From Aldehydirespirator sp965221185 (lineage in GTDB: Bacteria; Actinomycetota; Acidimicrobiia; Acidimicrobiales; Aldehydirespiratoraceae), in assembly GCA_965221185.1 (NCBI GenBank), contig OZ244866.1:3968001-4032000 (forward strand): a stretch of 64,000 nt of DNA, read 5' to 3'. Both the position numbers and the translations under genes were made by a program. Position 1 is the first letter of the stretch; each line of letters starts with the position of its first letter. Shown in pieces: positions 56,715 through 64,000 of this stretch. The notes beneath the pieces were generated by a model, which searched no databases, had not been told where the DNA came from, and worked only from the letters and a program-made list of their open reading frames with translations.

Positions 56715-57504
56715 GGCAGCCTCCCCCGGCCCGGTGAGGGTTGTGGCCGACGGTCCGATGCTCGAGGTCACCCTCGACCGCCCCAAGGCCAACGCCATCG
56801 ACGCGGCCACGAGCCGCGAGCTCAGCCGGGTGTTCGCCGAGTTCCGCGACGACCCCGAACTGAGGGTGGCCATTCTCACCGGTGCCGGTGACCGGTTCTT
56901 CTGCGCCGGATGGGACCTCAACGCCGCTGCGGAGGGCGAGGAGTTCGAGGCCGACTACGGCGAGGGCGGCTTCGGGGGCTTCGGCGAGCTGCCCGGCCTG
57001 CGCAAGCCGGTGATCGCCGCGGTCAACGGCATGGCCGTGGGCGGGGGATTCGAGATCGTCCTGGCCGCCGATCTCGCGGTGGCCGCCGAGCACGCCCGCT
57101 TCTGGCTGCCGGAGGCCTCGCTGGGGATAGTGCCCGACACCGGGTCGGTGCGCCTGCCCAGGATGCTCCCACCCGCACTCGCCAACGAGGTCCTCTACGG
57201 GGGCCGGCGCCTCGACGCGGCCGAGGCGCTGCGCTGGGGGCTCGTCAACTCAGTGGTCGGTGCCGACGATTGCATGACCGAAGCACGCGCCCTCGCAGCC
57301 AGGGTCGTGGAGGCTGCACCGCTGTCGGTGGCTGCCATCGGGGAGATCCGCGACCGCACCCAGCACCTGCCGTTGGCTCAAGCCGTCGAGCTGCTGCGCT
57401 CGGGCGAACTGGCTGCGTACGAGGCCATGCTGGCCTCCGCCGACGCCGACGAGGGACCCAGGGCCTTCACCGAGAACCGCGCCCCCCGCTGGCAGGGCCG
57501 CTAA
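56707..57504 (+). CDS. caiD: CaiD-like carnitinyl-CoA dehydratase
   Basis: A 265-residue crotonase-family enzyme that closely follows E. coli CaiD: LDRPKANAIDAATS, FRDDPELRVAILTGAG, FCAGWDLNAAAEGE, KPVIAAVNGMAVGGGFE (oxyanion hole), LPEASLGIVPDTG with the catalytic Glu region, and the ending EGPRAFTENRAPRWQGR. CaiD interconverts L-carnitinyl-CoA and crotonobetainyl-CoA. ATG at 56707 overlaps the synthetase stop by eight bases, so the genes are coupled. Confidence 0.9.
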   Translation: MTEAASPGPVRVVADGPMLEVTLDRPKANAIDAATSRELSRVFAEFRDDPELRVAILTGAGDRFFCAGWDLNAAAEGEEFEADYGEGGFGGFGELPGLRKPVIAAVNGMAVGGGFEIVLAADLAVAAEHARFWLPEASLGIVPDTGSVRLPRMLPPALANEVLYGGRRLDAAEALRWGLVNSVVGADDCMTEARALAARVVEAAPLSVAAIGEIRDRTQHLPLAQAVELLRSGELAAYEAMLASADADEGPRAFTENRAPRWQGR

Positions 57505-57535
57505 ACCGCTGGGCCAGGCCGCGATGCTCCCCTGG

Positions 57536-59659
57536 TCAGTTGCCGCCTTCCACCGGCGTGAATCGGCGGGTCCAGGCTTGGAGCAGGCGGTCGAGCACCA
57601 TGGCGAGCAGCACGATGGCCAACCCGGCCACGAAGCCCGACCCCACCGAGTCGGTGCGCCTCAGGCCCTTCACCGTCTCGAGGCCTAAGCCGCCGCCGCC
57701 CACGAGTCCAGCGATCACGACCATGGCCAGCACCAGCATCACCGTCTGGTTGATGCCGGCGATGATGCTCGGCGCGGCCAGTGGCAACTGCACCTTGCGC
57801 AGCGTTTGGCCTCGGGTCGCCCCGAATGCCTTCGAAGCCTCGGTGGCCTCGCCCGCCACCTGGCGGATGCCCAGATTGGTGAGGCGGGTCGCAGCCGGCA
57901 GCGCGTACAGCACCGAGGCGATGATCCCCGGAATCCGCCCCACGTTGAACATGATGATCACTGGAACAAGCAGCACGAAGCTGGGAATGGTCTGCAGGAA
58001 GTCGAGCACCGGCCTGAGCATCCGCTCGAACCGATCGTTGCGGGCGGCCAGAACGCCGAGGGGAATGCCGCACAGGATCGCCATGATCACCGCCACAATG
58101 ACCTGGGCCAGAGTGTCCATGGACAGCGTCCACATCCCGAGGAACCCCAGACCGGCAACGCAAGCCGTGCAGAACGCGGCCAGCGCCGGGCCCCCCAGCC
58201 GCCATCCGGCCAGCGCCACCGCCAGCACCACCACCGGCCAGGCCAGATCGGAGCTGAACAGCTCGCGCAGCGGTGTGACCGCGTAGATGGTAATGGAGTC
58301 GCTGAACCCCTTGGTCCCGAACCACGTCCCGCCGATCTCGTAGAGATTGTCCCGGACCCAATCAACCAGGGCGTCGATCGCGGACGCGAACGAGATCGAG
58401 ATCGCGCCAGGGAACTCAGATCTCCCGACCGCCGCTCCCACCACCGTGCCGACCACGAGCAGCGCGCCTCCGAGCACTCGGCGAGGATGGCGGCCCAGCG
58501 CGGCCACGTCCAGCTTCTGGCCCAAGGGCAGGGCTAACAGGTTGCCCGCTCGGCACAGGCCCCGGTCGGCCGCCGCGAGCGCGCTCTCCAACCAGCGGAC
58601 CGCGGCGATATGCCCCAACGATTCGGGCAGCAGCCGCAGTCGGTGGCGAACGTTCAGCCCCGCGGCCCCGTGGGTGACGCGATCCATGATCATGGCCAGC
58701 ACGACGATGGCCAGACCGGCCTCCAGCGCACGGCCCACGAACAGCCCTCGCAGCGAGACCAGCACCACCTGACCCAACCCGCCCGCACCGATAAGGGCCG
58801 CGATCACGACGATGCTCAGCGCCATCATGATGGTTTGGTTGATGCCGGTGAGCACGCTGGGCAGCGCCAACGGGAATTGCACCTTGCGCATGGTCTGCCG
58901 GGGTGTGGCCCCGAACATCTCGGCGGCCTCCACCGTGGCGACGGGCACGTTCCGTATGCCCAGGTCAGTGAGCCTGACCACCGGCGGGAGCGAGTACACC
59001 ACCGTGGCGATGATGGCCGGCACCCGGGCCACGCCGAACAGCAGCACCACCGGGATTAGGTACACGAAGGCGGGCAGGGTCTGCAGGGCGTCGAGCACCG
59101 GCCGCAACGTCTGCTGGAGCCGGTCGTAGCGAGACGAGGCGATTCCCACTGGCACGCCGATGGCCACCGAGATGGCCACGGCCACCGTCATGAGGGCCAC
59201 TGTCTGGATGCTCTCTTCCCAAAGGCCGATGGCACCGAAGTACAGCACTCCCACAGCGGTGAGCAGCCCGGCCCGTAGACCGAGCACGGCGGCGGCCACC
59301 ATGGCGGTTGCCCCTGTCACCACGTACCACGGGAGCCAAAGCAGGATGCGCTCCACGGTGCGCAGGGCCCAGTCGATGATGTCGCTGACCGGGTTGAAGA
59401 AGAGCGAGAAGCTCCAGTGGGTGGTCTGGTTGTTGATTACCCAGCGGCGGGCATTGTCGACCCAATCGGCCAGTCCAATGGTCCAGGACTCTGGGAAGCC
59501 CTCCACCGAGCCGAGTGCGAGCTGGGCCGCCACGATCGCGGCCACCCCGACGACGAGCCCTCCGCCGGAATGGAGCCGCCTGCGGCGGTCGAGGGCGAGC
59601 CGGGCTTCGACCTCGCTGGCGATCGGGGACGCTGCGGTGGCCGGTGCTGTCGCAGTCAC
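57536..59659 (-). CDS. Glycine betaine/carnitine-type ABC permease, tandem fused (ProW-like)
   Basis: A 707-residue protein made of two ProW-type permease domains. Domain 1 (about 150-330) has GIPVGIASSRYDRLQQTLRP, LQTLPAFVYLIPVV, and EAAEMFGATPRQTMRKVQFPLA (EAA loop). Domain 2 (about 480-680) repeats these as GIPLGVLAARNDRFERMLRP, LQTIPSFVLLVPVI and EASKAFGATRGQTLRKVQLPLA. Extra helices precede each. The fusion gives both halves of the channel in one chain. GTG at 59659 overlaps the ATPase stop (GTGA). Confidence 0.9.
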   Translation of the reverse strand: MTATAPATAASPIASEVEARLALDRRRRLHSGGGLVVGVAAIVAAQLALGSVEGFPESWTIGLADWVDNARRWVINNQTTHWSFSLFFNPVSDIIDWALRTVERILLWLPWYVVTGATAMVAAAVLGLRAGLLTAVGVLYFGAIGLWEESIQTVALMTVAVAISVAIGVPVGIASSRYDRLQQTLRPVLDALQTLPAFVYLIPVVLLFGVARVPAIIATVVYSLPPVVRLTDLGIRNVPVATVEAAEMFGATPRQTMRKVQFPLALPSVLTGINQTIMMALSIVVIAALIGAGGLGQVVLVSLRGLFVGRALEAGLAIVVLAMIMDRVTHGAAGLNVRHRLRLLPESLGHIAAVRWLESALAAADRGLCRAGNLLALPLGQKLDVAALGRHPRRVLGGALLVVGTVVGAAVGRSEFPGAISISFASAIDALVDWVRDNLYEIGGTWFGTKGFSDSITIYAVTPLRELFSSDLAWPVVVLAVALAGWRLGGPALAAFCTACVAGLGFLGMWTLSMDTLAQVIVAVIMAILCGIPLGVLAARNDRFERMLRPVLDFLQTIPSFVLLVPVIIMFNVGRIPGIIASVLYALPAATRLTNLGIRQVAGEATEASKAFGATRGQTLRKVQLPLAAPSIIAGINQTVMLVLAMVVIAGLVGGGGLGLETVKGLRRTDSVGSGFVAGLAIVLLAMVLDRLLQAWTRRFTPVEGGN

Positions 59660-60549
59660 AGTCTGTCGGTGGACCCGTCGTTCGTGGGCGCCCTGTTGCT
59701 GGAGCTCTCGCCCAATATGGCGGCGACCCGCTCACGGTCCACCGCCCCGACCACCTCGCCCTGCTCGTTGGCTACGCACACCTCGTTCGGGCTGGCCAGC
59801 AGCCGGGGCAGTATGTCGTCGAGGACTGTGCGGAGGCTCACGGGCTCTCCCAGCTGGGTCTCGCGGTCGAGGGGCCGCATCACCGTGCCGACGGTGATCA
59901 CCTTGGTCTTCGGGGCGTCCTCGGTGAACTCGCGCACATAGTCGTCAGCCGGCGACGAGACGATCTGCTCGGGCGTGCCGACTTGCACGAACTCACCGTC
60001 CTTCATGATGGCGATGCGGTCGCCGAGCTTCAGGGCCTCATGGAAGTCGTGGGTGATGAAGACGAGGGTGCGCCGCATCCGGGATTGGAGGGACAGGAGC
60101 TCATCTTGCATGTCGCGGCGGATGAGTGGGTCAAGCGCCGAGAACGGCTCGTCGAAGAAGAGGATTTCGGGCTCCACGCACAGTGCTCGGGCCAGGCCCA
60201 CCCGCTGTTGCATGCCGCCGGACAGCTGCTGCGGGAAGTGGTCGGCCCAGCCGCTGAGACCGACCGACGACACGACTTCCAGGGCTCGCTCGTAGCGGTC
60301 CGCCTTGGGCGCGCCCTGGATCTCGAGGCCGAACGCGACGTTGTCGATCACTGTTCGGTGCGGGAACAGTCCGAAATGCTGGAACACCATCGACAGGCGG
60401 CTACGCCTGAGCTCTCTCAGCTCATGGTCGTCGAGGTCTCCGATGGGCGTACCGTTGATCTCCACGGTCCCGCTGGTTGGTTCAATCAGCCGGGACAGGC
60501 AGCGGATCAGGGTCGACTTGCCCGAGCCGGAGAGTCCCATGACAACGTT
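59656..60549 (-). pseudogene. ProV-like ABC ATPase, 5' end missing
   Basis: ATP-binding protein of the betaine/carnitine transporter type: MGLSGSGKST (Walker A), LSGGMQQRVGLARAL, EILFFDEPFSALDPLIR, VFITHDFHEAL and a C-terminal CBS-like domain (VGTVMRP... VVGAVDRERVAAIL). Family members have about 50-60 residues before Walker A, with the end reading xVVMGLSGSGKST. Here only NVV precedes it (60541-60549) and then the sequence belongs to the divergent binding-protein gene. Starting at the ATG 60540 gives 294 residues lacking the first strands and the adenine-stacking residue, so the protein should not work. Deletion or assembly fault. Confidence 0.8.
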
Positions 60550-61454
60550 TCTGGAAGCTCGCGGCTGGCGTAGCTGTGCTCGGCCTACTGGCCGGAGCGT
60601 GTAGCGGTGACGCCGACGACGGGGCAGACGAGATCACCACCATCAAGCTCGTTGCCAATCCGTGGAACGGCTCGGCCGCCAACATCGAAGTGGCCAAACA
60701 GCTGCTCGAGAACGAGCTGGGCTACACGGTCGAGGTAACCGACCTCGACGAGAACGCGCAGTGGTCGGCGATCAACACCGGCGAACTGCACGCGTCGCTC
60801 GAGGTCTGGCCGTCGGGTCACGCCGAGAACCGGACCGACTTCATCGACAACCCCGAGGGCAACGTGGTCGACGCCGGCCTGTTGGGCCCCATCGGCAAGA
60901 TCGGCTGGTGGATGCCCGCCTACATGGTCGAGCAGTATCCCGCGCTAGCCACCGCGGAGGGCTTCCAGGATGCTGAACTGGCCAGCCTGTTCGCCACCGA
61001 CGAGACGGGCGACCTGGGGCAGATCCTGCACGGCGACCCGAGCTGGGTGACCTTCGAGCAGGACATCATCGACGATCTCGGGTTGCACCTTGAGATCGTC
61101 TACGCCGGCTCCGAGGAGGCGCTGCTGGCGGCGTTCGACGGGGCCTTCGCCCGCGAGGAGCCAGTGCTGTCGTACTTCTGGACGCCACACTCGGCGTTCA
61201 ACACGTTCGATCTCGTCGAGTTGGAGCTGCCTCCGGAGTACTACGGGGCCGATGATCTCTTCAAGATCGTCTGGTCGGGGCTCGAAGAAGGGGCTCCCGC
61301 GGCGTGGGCGCTCCTGCACAACTTCAACTACACCACGGCCGACCAGGTGACGATCCTGGCCGCGATCGAGGGAGAGGGCAAGTCCGTCGAGGAGGCCGCA
61401 GCGGATTGGATCGCCGCCAACGAGGCCACCTGGAGCGCCTGGATCCCGTCGTAG
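60550..61454 (+). pseudogene. ProX-like substrate-binding lipoprotein, start missing
   Basis: Quaternary-amine binding protein of the OpuAC/ProX type: IKLVANPWNGSAANIEVAKQLL, LGYTVEVTDLDENAQWSAI, SLEVWPSGHAENR, PVLSYFWTPHSAF. Upstream of the GTG at 60576 the same frame continues as FWKLAAGVAVLGLLAGACSG, a full lipoprotein signal with lipobox LAGAC, but there is no start codon for it: the frame runs into a TGA at 60540-60542. So the true beginning is lost at the junction with the ATPase gene. A GTG at 60576 would leave only eight residues before the lipid Cys. Confidence 0.8.
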
Positions 61455-61475
61455 CGGAGCGTCCAGAGAACTAGC

Positions 61476-61535
61476 TGAGCCGGGGCTCGTCCCCGGGCTC
61501 TAGAGGGGGACCGGGGTTCTGCCCCGGTCCCTCCC
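61476..61535. terminator. Two strong hairpins between convergent genes
   Basis: First GAGCCGGGG-CTCGT-CCCCGGGCTC (one bulge), then GGGACCGGGG-TTCTG-CCCCGGTCCC (61507-61531, ten perfect pairs). They lie in the 101-bp gap between the binding-protein gene and the creatininase-type gene, which converge. No clear T-tract on either side, but position and stability fit a bidirectional terminator. Confidence 0.65.
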
Positions 61536-61555
61536 GCGCCTGGCCGTCGCGGCCG

Positions 61556-62353
61556 TCAGGTCGGGTCGCGGCCGAAGTTGAAAGCCGCGATCTCGGCCAT
61601 CTGCTCGCCCAGCAGCGCGATAGCGGTCTCGAAGAGCAGCTTGCCCTCCTCTTCGTTGGCTCCCGTCGGGTCGCCGATGTGGCCGTCGGGGCCGAAGTCG
61701 TTGGACAGCCAGCCGAAGGAGGCCAGCCCACCGAATCGCACGTAGCGGTTGTCTGCTAGGCGCTCTGGCACAGCCCGCTTCGCTCGCTCCAGATGCACCA
61801 GGTGGGGGCGCAGGTGCATGAACACCGACGTCTCGCGGTGCCCGCCGTGGATGCCCATTCCCAATTCGTCTCTCGCCTCGGCGGGTGCGCCGCCCTGGTC
61901 CGGGGGAACGAACGGGTGCACGAGGAACGTCATCAATCCATAGGCCAGCCGCACCTCTCGGCAGGCGACGTTCAGCAGTGACGAGTTGCCGCCGTGGCCG
62001 TTGAGGAACACCAGGCGGCGGGCCTTGGTGGAGGCGACGCACCTCCCGATATCGCGCAACACCGCCAGCAGGGTCTCTGCCGACAGCCACAGAGTCCCCG
62101 GCGACCAGGCGTGCTCGTTCGACTTCGACACCGACAACGTGGGCAGCAGCCACAGGTCACAGGCGTCGCCGTGCTCGGCGATGAGTGCCGCGGCGGCCTC
62201 GTGGGCGATCACGTGGTCAACGGCCAGGGGAAGGTGCGGGCCGTGTTGCTCCACGGCGCCGATCGGCTGCACGATCACTGACGACTCTGTGATCCGTTCG
62301 GCGATCTCAGGTCCGCTGAGATCCTCAAGACGACGGCTGGGTGTGCTGGCCAT
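61556..62353 (-). CDS. Creatininase family amidohydrolase
   Basis: A 265-residue metal-dependent enzyme of the creatininase/MftE family. QPIGAVEQHGPHLPLAVD (Glu and His ligands), HAWSPGTLWL, FLNGHGGNSSLL and GIHGGHRETS are the conserved blocks. Members hydrolyse cyclic amides (creatinine), process mycofactocin or act in riboflavin pathways; no mycofactocin genes are near. ATG at 62353. Confidence 0.87.
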   Translation of the reverse strand: MASTPSRRLEDLSGPEIAERITESSVIVQPIGAVEQHGPHLPLAVDHVIAHEAAAALIAEHGDACDLWLLPTLSVSKSNEHAWSPGTLWLSAETLLAVLRDIGRCVASTKARRLVFLNGHGGNSSLLNVACREVRLAYGLMTFLVHPFVPPDQGGAPAEARDELGMGIHGGHRETSVFMHLRPHLVHLERAKRAVPERLADNRYVRFGGLASFGWLSNDFGPDGHIGDPTGANEEEGKLLFETAIALLGEQMAEIAAFNFGRDPT

Positions 62354-62408
62354 GGCTCCCAACGTACCCGCGACACGCGGCCGGGGTGGTATTCGCTGGT
62401 TGGCTCGC

Positions 62409-63902
62409 CTACCCAGCCTGTGACACAAACGAGGCGTCGCTGGTCGGGCTCCAGAAGGAGACGTCGGAGGGGCCGAGGCTCGTCACACCGCCGACACCGT
62501 CGAGGCGCACCACTGCAGTGACTGCACCGTCGGCGGTGGCCGCGCCGAAGGTGATGGCGTCGCTCTCCGGCGACCACAGGCGCGGCGTCTCGTTGTACTG
62601 GTCGGCGAAGCGGAGGTAGTTGTTGAGGAAGGCTGGGCTAGGCGCGAACCGGGCCAATTCGACCGACTGGTCGCCGTCCCATACCTGCCAGGCCAGACCT
62701 GGGTTGCCCGCGTCCTGTGATGCTGCGACCGCGATCAGCAGACGGTCGCCGTCGGGGCTCCATTCGAGCCAGTAGCCGGCGCGGTCCAGGATCGTGGTGC
62801 GCTCGGTTGCGGCAAGGTCGACGATCTGCACGGAGCCGATCGGGTTCTCGGTCTGCGCCTGAGCTGCAGTTGGGAGGTCGGCGGTCTGTCTCAGAGAAGC
62901 CGTCTCGGGGCTGCCGGGGGACTCAGTTGATGCCGGCGGCTCGGGCATGACGAGCGAGACAGCGGCACGGTCGCCCTCGGGATGGACGGCCACCGCAAAC
63001 AAACCGGCTGCCGGACCCAGGTCGACGATCTCACCACTGTCGAGGCTGCGCCGAACCAGTCGCGGGTCTGCGTCGGAGCCGTTCCCCAGCAAAGGGGCTT
63101 CGGACGACTCGTCGCCGGTGGATTCTTGGAAGGAATCGACGTACAGAATGTCCTGGGTACCCGGCACCCAGGCCGGTGCCAAGAAATCGAATCCCACTGT
63201 GCCGAGGTCCTGCTGATCACCGGGCGAGTCGGGGTCGCTGACCAGCAGCAGTTGCGACCCGCCGTGGACCAGCAGGCGGCTCCCTCCGGGTTCCCAAGCG
63301 ATGTAGATGCTTCCGCCCTGCAGCATGTACGGAGATGTCGGAGTACCGGTGCGGTCCAGGATGTCCATGGCCGTGCCGCCTTGGGACCCTGGGCCCAGCG
63401 CGGCCAGCCTGGTGCCGTCATGATTCCATGTGTAGAAGAAATACGCGCGGCGGGCGTCCCTGATTGCGACGTCACCGGAGGCGATGTCAACGACGGCCAC
63501 CTGGGCGCCACCGTCTCCGGGACCGATGAGAGTGGCCGCCAGGCGCAGGCCGTCCCGCGACCAGGTTGGCTGGGTGACTATTCGGTCCGCGGCCAGTTCG
63601 CCCACGATGTCGCCGCTCGGCTGCAGCAGCCGCAGGCCGATCGGCCCCGCAGCTGCGATCAGACCGCCGCTCTGGGCGGAGTCCGCATTTGATGCGGCCT
63701 CTTCAGTGATTGCCTCTTCGGTGGTCTCGGGCGGAGCCGATGGACTCGTGGCTCCCGTCAGCGGATCCTCCCCGGCCTCGGGAGTCCAGTCGTCGACGAC
63801 AGGTACCGAACTACGGGTAGGGGGGCTTGAACAAGCTGCGGCGACGAGCAGGGCGCCCACCGCTGCACCCGCCACGAGCCACCGGCGAGGTCGCACGAAC
63901 AC
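62409..63902 (-). CDS. Lipoprotein with PD40/TolB-like beta-propeller repeats
   Basis: A 497-residue predicted lipoprotein. Signal RRWLVAGAAVGALLVAAACSS with lipobox AAAC (Cys near residue 24), an acidic Thr/Glu linker to about 75, then repeats such as PTWSRDGLRLAAT, YTWNHDGTRLAAL, AWEPGGSRLLV, EWSPDGDRLLIAV and LWSPESDAITF, which are PD40-type propeller blades. A surface or periplasmic-side scaffold or sensor of unknown ligand. It has the same general design as the propeller of the ECF-linked membrane protein at 45507-47783. Confidence 0.8.
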   Translation of the reverse strand: MFVRPRRWLVAGAAVGALLVAAACSSPPTRSSVPVVDDWTPEAGEDPLTGATSPSAPPETTEEAITEEAASNADSAQSGGLIAAAGPIGLRLLQPSGDIVGELAADRIVTQPTWSRDGLRLAATLIGPGDGGAQVAVVDIASGDVAIRDARRAYFFYTWNHDGTRLAALGPGSQGGTAMDILDRTGTPTSPYMLQGGSIYIAWEPGGSRLLVHGGSQLLLVSDPDSPGDQQDLGTVGFDFLAPAWVPGTQDILYVDSFQESTGDESSEAPLLGNGSDADPRLVRRSLDSGEIVDLGPAAGLFAVAVHPEGDRAAVSLVMPEPPASTESPGSPETASLRQTADLPTAAQAQTENPIGSVQIVDLAATERTTILDRAGYWLEWSPDGDRLLIAVAASQDAGNPGLAWQVWDGDQSVELARFAPSPAFLNNYLRFADQYNETPRLWSPESDAITFGAATADGAVTAVVRLDGVGGVTSLGPSDVSFWSPTSDASFVSQAG

Positions 63903-63927
63903 GAACGGTAGTCGCGGACGAAGGACT

Positions 63928-63991
63928 AGACCCCCGGCCTCGATCAGTGCCCTGCAGAATCCTCGTGAACTGCCGCCAGCCGCTCGGTCTC
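63928..63991 (-). repeat. Dispersed inverted-repeat element, fragment G
   Basis: Minus orientation. The left end of the element (reverse complement of CCGCTCGGTCTC, 63980-63991) and the TTCACGAGGAT part are recognisable for about 60 bp, then similarity fades. It lies upstream of the propeller lipoprotein gene at the window edge. Confidence 0.55.
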
Positions 63992-64000
63992 CTAGAACGG

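Overview
The window is about two-thirds G+C, uses many GTG and TTG starts and codes on both strands. It encodes MshA (the first mycothiol enzyme) next to a YbjN-like protein, as in mycobacteria, so it comes from an actinobacterium. The gene mix (split b6-like cytochrome b operon, two complex I loci, carnitine genes, dispersed short repeats) best fits an uncultured Acidimicrobiia-like lineage. Taxonomy is an inference; there is no rRNA or marker gene set here.

Layout. 1-6.1 kb: a secreted leucine-rich-repeat protein that runs off the left edge and is AT-rich unlike the rest, tRNA-Lys(TTT), a DUF2237 protein, a YgjP-type metalloprotease coupled to a histidine phosphatase, a MoaD/ThiS protein, MshA and a YbjN-like protein. 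6.1-28.2 kb: one long respiratory run. It starts with a promoter, continues with a menaquinol-cytochrome c reductase block (membrane protein, 2x[4Fe-4S] ferredoxin, split cytochrome b, Rieske protein, diheme cytochrome c, an unidentified membrane protein) and ends with a complete 14-gene nuoA-N set. 28.3-32.9 kb: a PhyH-type dioxygenase, an ABC ATPase, a CPA2 antiporter with CBS domains, a STAS protein and a small membrane protein. 33.1-44.3 kb: a second complex I locus (nuoABCDHIJKLMN) without the NADH-oxidising nuoEFG genes, followed by a MidA/NDUFAF7-type methyltransferase. 45.5-49.8 kb: an ECF sigma factor coupled to a large membrane protein with an extracellular Asp-box propeller, divergent from an SLH-like secreted protein. 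49.8-61.5 kb: P450 and carboxymuconolactone decarboxylase genes, then a carnitine/gamma-butyrobetaine gene set (carnitine dehydrogenase-thioesterase fusion, acyl-CoA dehydrogenase, ADP-forming acyl-CoA synthetase, CaiD-like hydratase) with a ProV/ProW/ProX-type transporter whose ProV and ProX genes are both broken at a shared junction. 61.5-64 kb: a creatininase-family protein and a propeller lipoprotein.

How it works together. Complex I-1 feeds electrons from NADH into the quinone pool and the bc complex encoded upstream in the same run passes them to cytochrome c. Complex I-2 has the pump and Q modules but must take electrons from another donor or borrow NuoEFG. The carnitine genes could import and degrade quaternary amines.

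The most unusual signal lies between genes. Many junctions inside the operons carry micro-ORFs whose start overlaps the upstream stop and whose stop overlaps the downstream start. Several are tandemly repeated (46-, 35- and 47-bp units and one 263-bp duplication), and several start like the downstream gene and end like the upstream gene, the signature of junction-spanning tandem duplication. A ~145-bp element with imperfect terminal inverted repeats is dispersed in six full copies and one fragment. It rewrites the C-termini of host genes, and where it sits inside operons it keeps an open frame that bridges the two neighbours.
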